Program-made: the position numbers and the translations under genes
Shown: in pieces, positions 6,972 to 8,210 of the stretch
How positions within the stretch are numbered: the stretch's first letter is position 1
How the letters are laid out: each line of letters opens with the position of its first letter
Notes under the pieces: generated by a model
Databases searched by the model: none
Told to the model about the DNA's origin: nothing
What the model saw: the letters and a program-made list of their open reading frames with translations, nothing else
Assembly: GCA_030838245.1 (NCBI GenBank)
Contig: JAUTXB010000120.1
Coordinates: 1-8,210 of the forward strand
Origin: Acidimicrobiaceae bacterium
GTDB taxonomy: Bacteria > Actinomycetota > Acidimicrobiia > Acidimicrobiales > RAAP-2
DNA length: 8,210 bases
Direction: 5' to 3'

Positions 6972-7799
6972 ATGGCAGACCTACAAGCACAGATAGAAGA
7001 CCTGTGGTCCCGAGCCTCGGAGCTCGGCCCGAAGGACACCGAGGCGTTGGCTACCGTCACCGAGGCGATCGACCTGCTCGACTCGGGGGCCGCCCGGGTG
7101 GCCGAGATCGATCCGGCCACCGACCAGGTGGTCGTCCACCAGTGGCTGAAGCAGGCCATCTTGTTGCTGTTCCGGCTGCGGTCGATGGAGACCATCGAGA
7201 CGGGCCCATTCGAGTACGCCGACAAGCTGCCCCTGAAGCGGTCCTACGCCGCCGCCGGGGTCCGGGTGGTACCAGGAGCATCAGCCCGATGGGGGTCCTT
7301 TCTGGACAGCGGGGTGATCTGCATGCCCAGCTACGTGAACATCGGCGCTCGGGTGGGGAGCGGGACCATGGTCGACACATGGGCCACGGTGGGGTCCTGC
7401 GCCCAGATCGGGGAGCAGGTCCATCTCTCCGGTGGGGTGGGCATCGGGGGGGTGCTGGAGCCGGCCCAGGCCGCCCCGGTGATCATCGAGGACGAGGTCA
7501 TGATCGGCAGCCGCTGCATGATCACCCAAGGAGCGCGGGTGGGTCGCGGCTCGGTCGTCGGCGAGGGCGTCATTCTCAATCCGTCCATCCCGGTCATCGA
7601 CGCCGAGACCGGTGAGGAGCTGAGCCGGGGCCACGTGCCGCCCTGGTCGGTGGCCGTCCAGGCCTCGCGGCGCCGGGAGTATCCCGGCGGAGAATTCTTC
7701 CTTCCCTGCGTGTTGGTCATCAAGCGCCTCACCGAGGGACAGCGACACGATAAGGCCCAGTTGAACCAGGTACTCCGCGAACACGGCGTATCCACGTGA
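6972..7799 (+). CDS. dapD: 2,3,4,5-tetrahydropyridine-2,6-dicarboxylate N-succinyltransferase DapD
   Basis: DapD transfers succinyl from succinyl-CoA to tetrahydrodipicolinate, the committed step of the succinylase DAP route. The 275-residue product matches the E. coli-type enzyme in length and architecture: a helical N-terminal domain (LLDSGAARVAE, then VHQWLKQAILL at about 55-65), then a left-handed beta-helix of hexapeptide repeats with MPSYVNIGARVGSGTMVDTWATVG and HLSGGVGIGGVLEP, and a short C-terminal domain containing DAETGEELSRGHVPPWSV. Asp135 aligns with the E. coli catalytic Asp141. By ungapped hand alignment, the position of E. coli Glu189 is Met183, and the segment around 85-100 is about six residues shorter. 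ATG 6972 lies 10 bp after the dapC stop with GGGCGA close in front; the frame is open back to 6864, but that would overlap dapC. The stop overlaps dapE as GTGA. Confidence 0.93.
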   Translation: MADLQAQIEDLWSRASELGPKDTEALATVTEAIDLLDSGAARVAEIDPATDQVVVHQWLKQAILLLFRLRSMETIETGPFEYADKLPLKRSYAAAGVRVVPGASARWGSFLDSGVICMPSYVNIGARVGSGTMVDTWATVGSCAQIGEQVHLSGGVGIGGVLEPAQAAPVIIEDEVMIGSRCMITQGARVGRGSVVGEGVILNPSIPVIDAETGEELSRGHVPPWSVAVQASRRREYPGGEFFLPCVLVIKRLTEGQRHDKAQLNQVLREHGVST

Positions 7800-8210
7800 G
7801 CCAGCGTGTCCAGCCGAGTCAGAGCGGCCATGGGAATCAGGCGCTGCCGACGCCCGACCTGCTCGACTTGGCCGCCGCCCTGGTGGCAATCCCGTCGGAG
7901 AGCCGGTCCGAGGCGGCGATCGCCGATGCCGTCGAGGCGGCCCTGCGGCTCTGTCCCTGGTTGGCGGTGGAACGGTTCGGCGACAACGTCGTCGCCCGTA
8001 CGTCGCTGGGTCGCTCCAAGCGCTTGATGCTGGCCGGACACCTCGACACCGTGCCCGCCGCCGGGAACGAGGTGCCGGTGGTCGAGGGCGGGGTGCTGCG
8101 CGGGCTGGGTGCCGCCGACATGAAGGGGGGCCTGGCCGTGTTCCTCCATGTGGCCGGCGCAATTCCCGAGCCGACGGTGGACGTGACCTGGTGCTTCTAT
8201 GCATGTGAGG
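7796..8210 (+). CDS. dapE: Succinyl-diaminopimelate desuccinylase DapE, 5' part (runs off window)
   Basis: DapE is a di-zinc M20-family hydrolase that removes succinate from N-succinyl-LL-DAP, yielding LL-DAP, the substrate of DapF. The frame starts at GTG 7796, sharing GTGA with the dapD stop, and is open to the right edge (138 full codons). Visible motifs are GHLDT with metal ligand His82 and Asp84, and LGAADMKGG with the bridging Asp108; the window ends within FYACE, where Glu138 is the likely catalytic base, with the neighbouring metal-ligand Glu expected just beyond. The N-terminal half resembles the Gram-positive/actinobacterial DapE style (for example LAAALVAIPSES, and an ARTSLGRSKRLMLAGHLDTVP-like core). 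ArgE-type deacetylases share these motifs, but the dapC-dapD context favours DapE. The remainder, including the dimerisation domain, is outside the window. Confidence 0.9.
   Translation, partial: MSQRVQPSQSGHGNQALPTPDLLDLAAALVAIPSESRSEAAIADAVEAALRLCPWLAVERFGDNVVARTSLGRSKRLMLAGHLDTVPAAGNEVPVVEGGVLRGLGAADMKGGLAVFLHVAGAIPEPTVDVTWCFYACE

Noticed and set aside
5222..7225. Long minus-strand open frame (667 codons) opposite hflX, dapC and dapD
   Set aside because: It lies antisense to three well-supported genes, its translation resembles no family I know, and long antisense frames are expected at this G+C content.
7446..7452. Run of seven G in dapD as a possible phase-variable tract
   Set aside because: It falls in the conserved GIGGVLEP coding segment with the frame intact; short G runs are common here and nothing suggests slippage.
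7806..8027. Short + strand open frame inside the 5' part of dapE
   Set aside because: Out of frame with dapE, whose GHLDT and AADMKGG motifs are clear in the frame starting at 7796.

Overview
The window is a gene-dense, high-G+C stretch. All eight recognisable protein genes lie on the + strand and none of the gaps between them exceeds 41 bp. I see no RNA genes, mobile elements, CRISPR array, convincing terminator or promoter. The frequent GTG/TTG starts, high G+C, the order miaB-miaA-dapF-hflX and the Gram-positive-type DapC and DapE all point to an actinobacterium (Actinomycetota). A deep lineage such as Acidimicrobiia is plausible, but this is inferred from recalled gene order and protein style, not from a search.

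Layout: (1) the 3' part of thrB (homoserine kinase), cut by the left edge and carrying an unusual hydrophilic C-terminal tail; (2) queF, the last nucleotide-level step to preQ1 for queuosine; (3) miaB and miaA, which together make ms2i6A at position 37 of tRNA; (4) dapF (DAP epimerase); (5) hflX (ribosome-associated GTPase); (6) dapC, dapD and the 5' part of dapE, cut by the right edge. Junctions are very tight: miaB/miaA, dapF/hflX, hflX/dapC and dapD/dapE each share a 4-base start/stop overlap (TTGA or GTGA), so most of the window is probably one polycistronic unit with translational coupling.

Two themes dominate. The first is tRNA anticodon-loop modification and ribosome maintenance (queF, miaB, miaA, hflX). 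The second is the aspartate family of amino acids: the threonine branch (thrB) and the succinylase route to diaminopimelate and lysine (dapD, dapC, dapE, dapF in pathway order). DAP also feeds peptidoglycan, so the block serves both translation and cell-wall growth.

This is mostly housekeeping DNA and I found no new defence or mobile system. The points most worth a second look are: DapF has Ser where the first catalytic Cys is expected; DapF has no ordinary start codon downstream of miaA; DapD has the proteobacterial-type architecture but appears to have lost an active-site Glu; and DapC opens with a Pro-rich leader built from a 45-bp tandem duplication.
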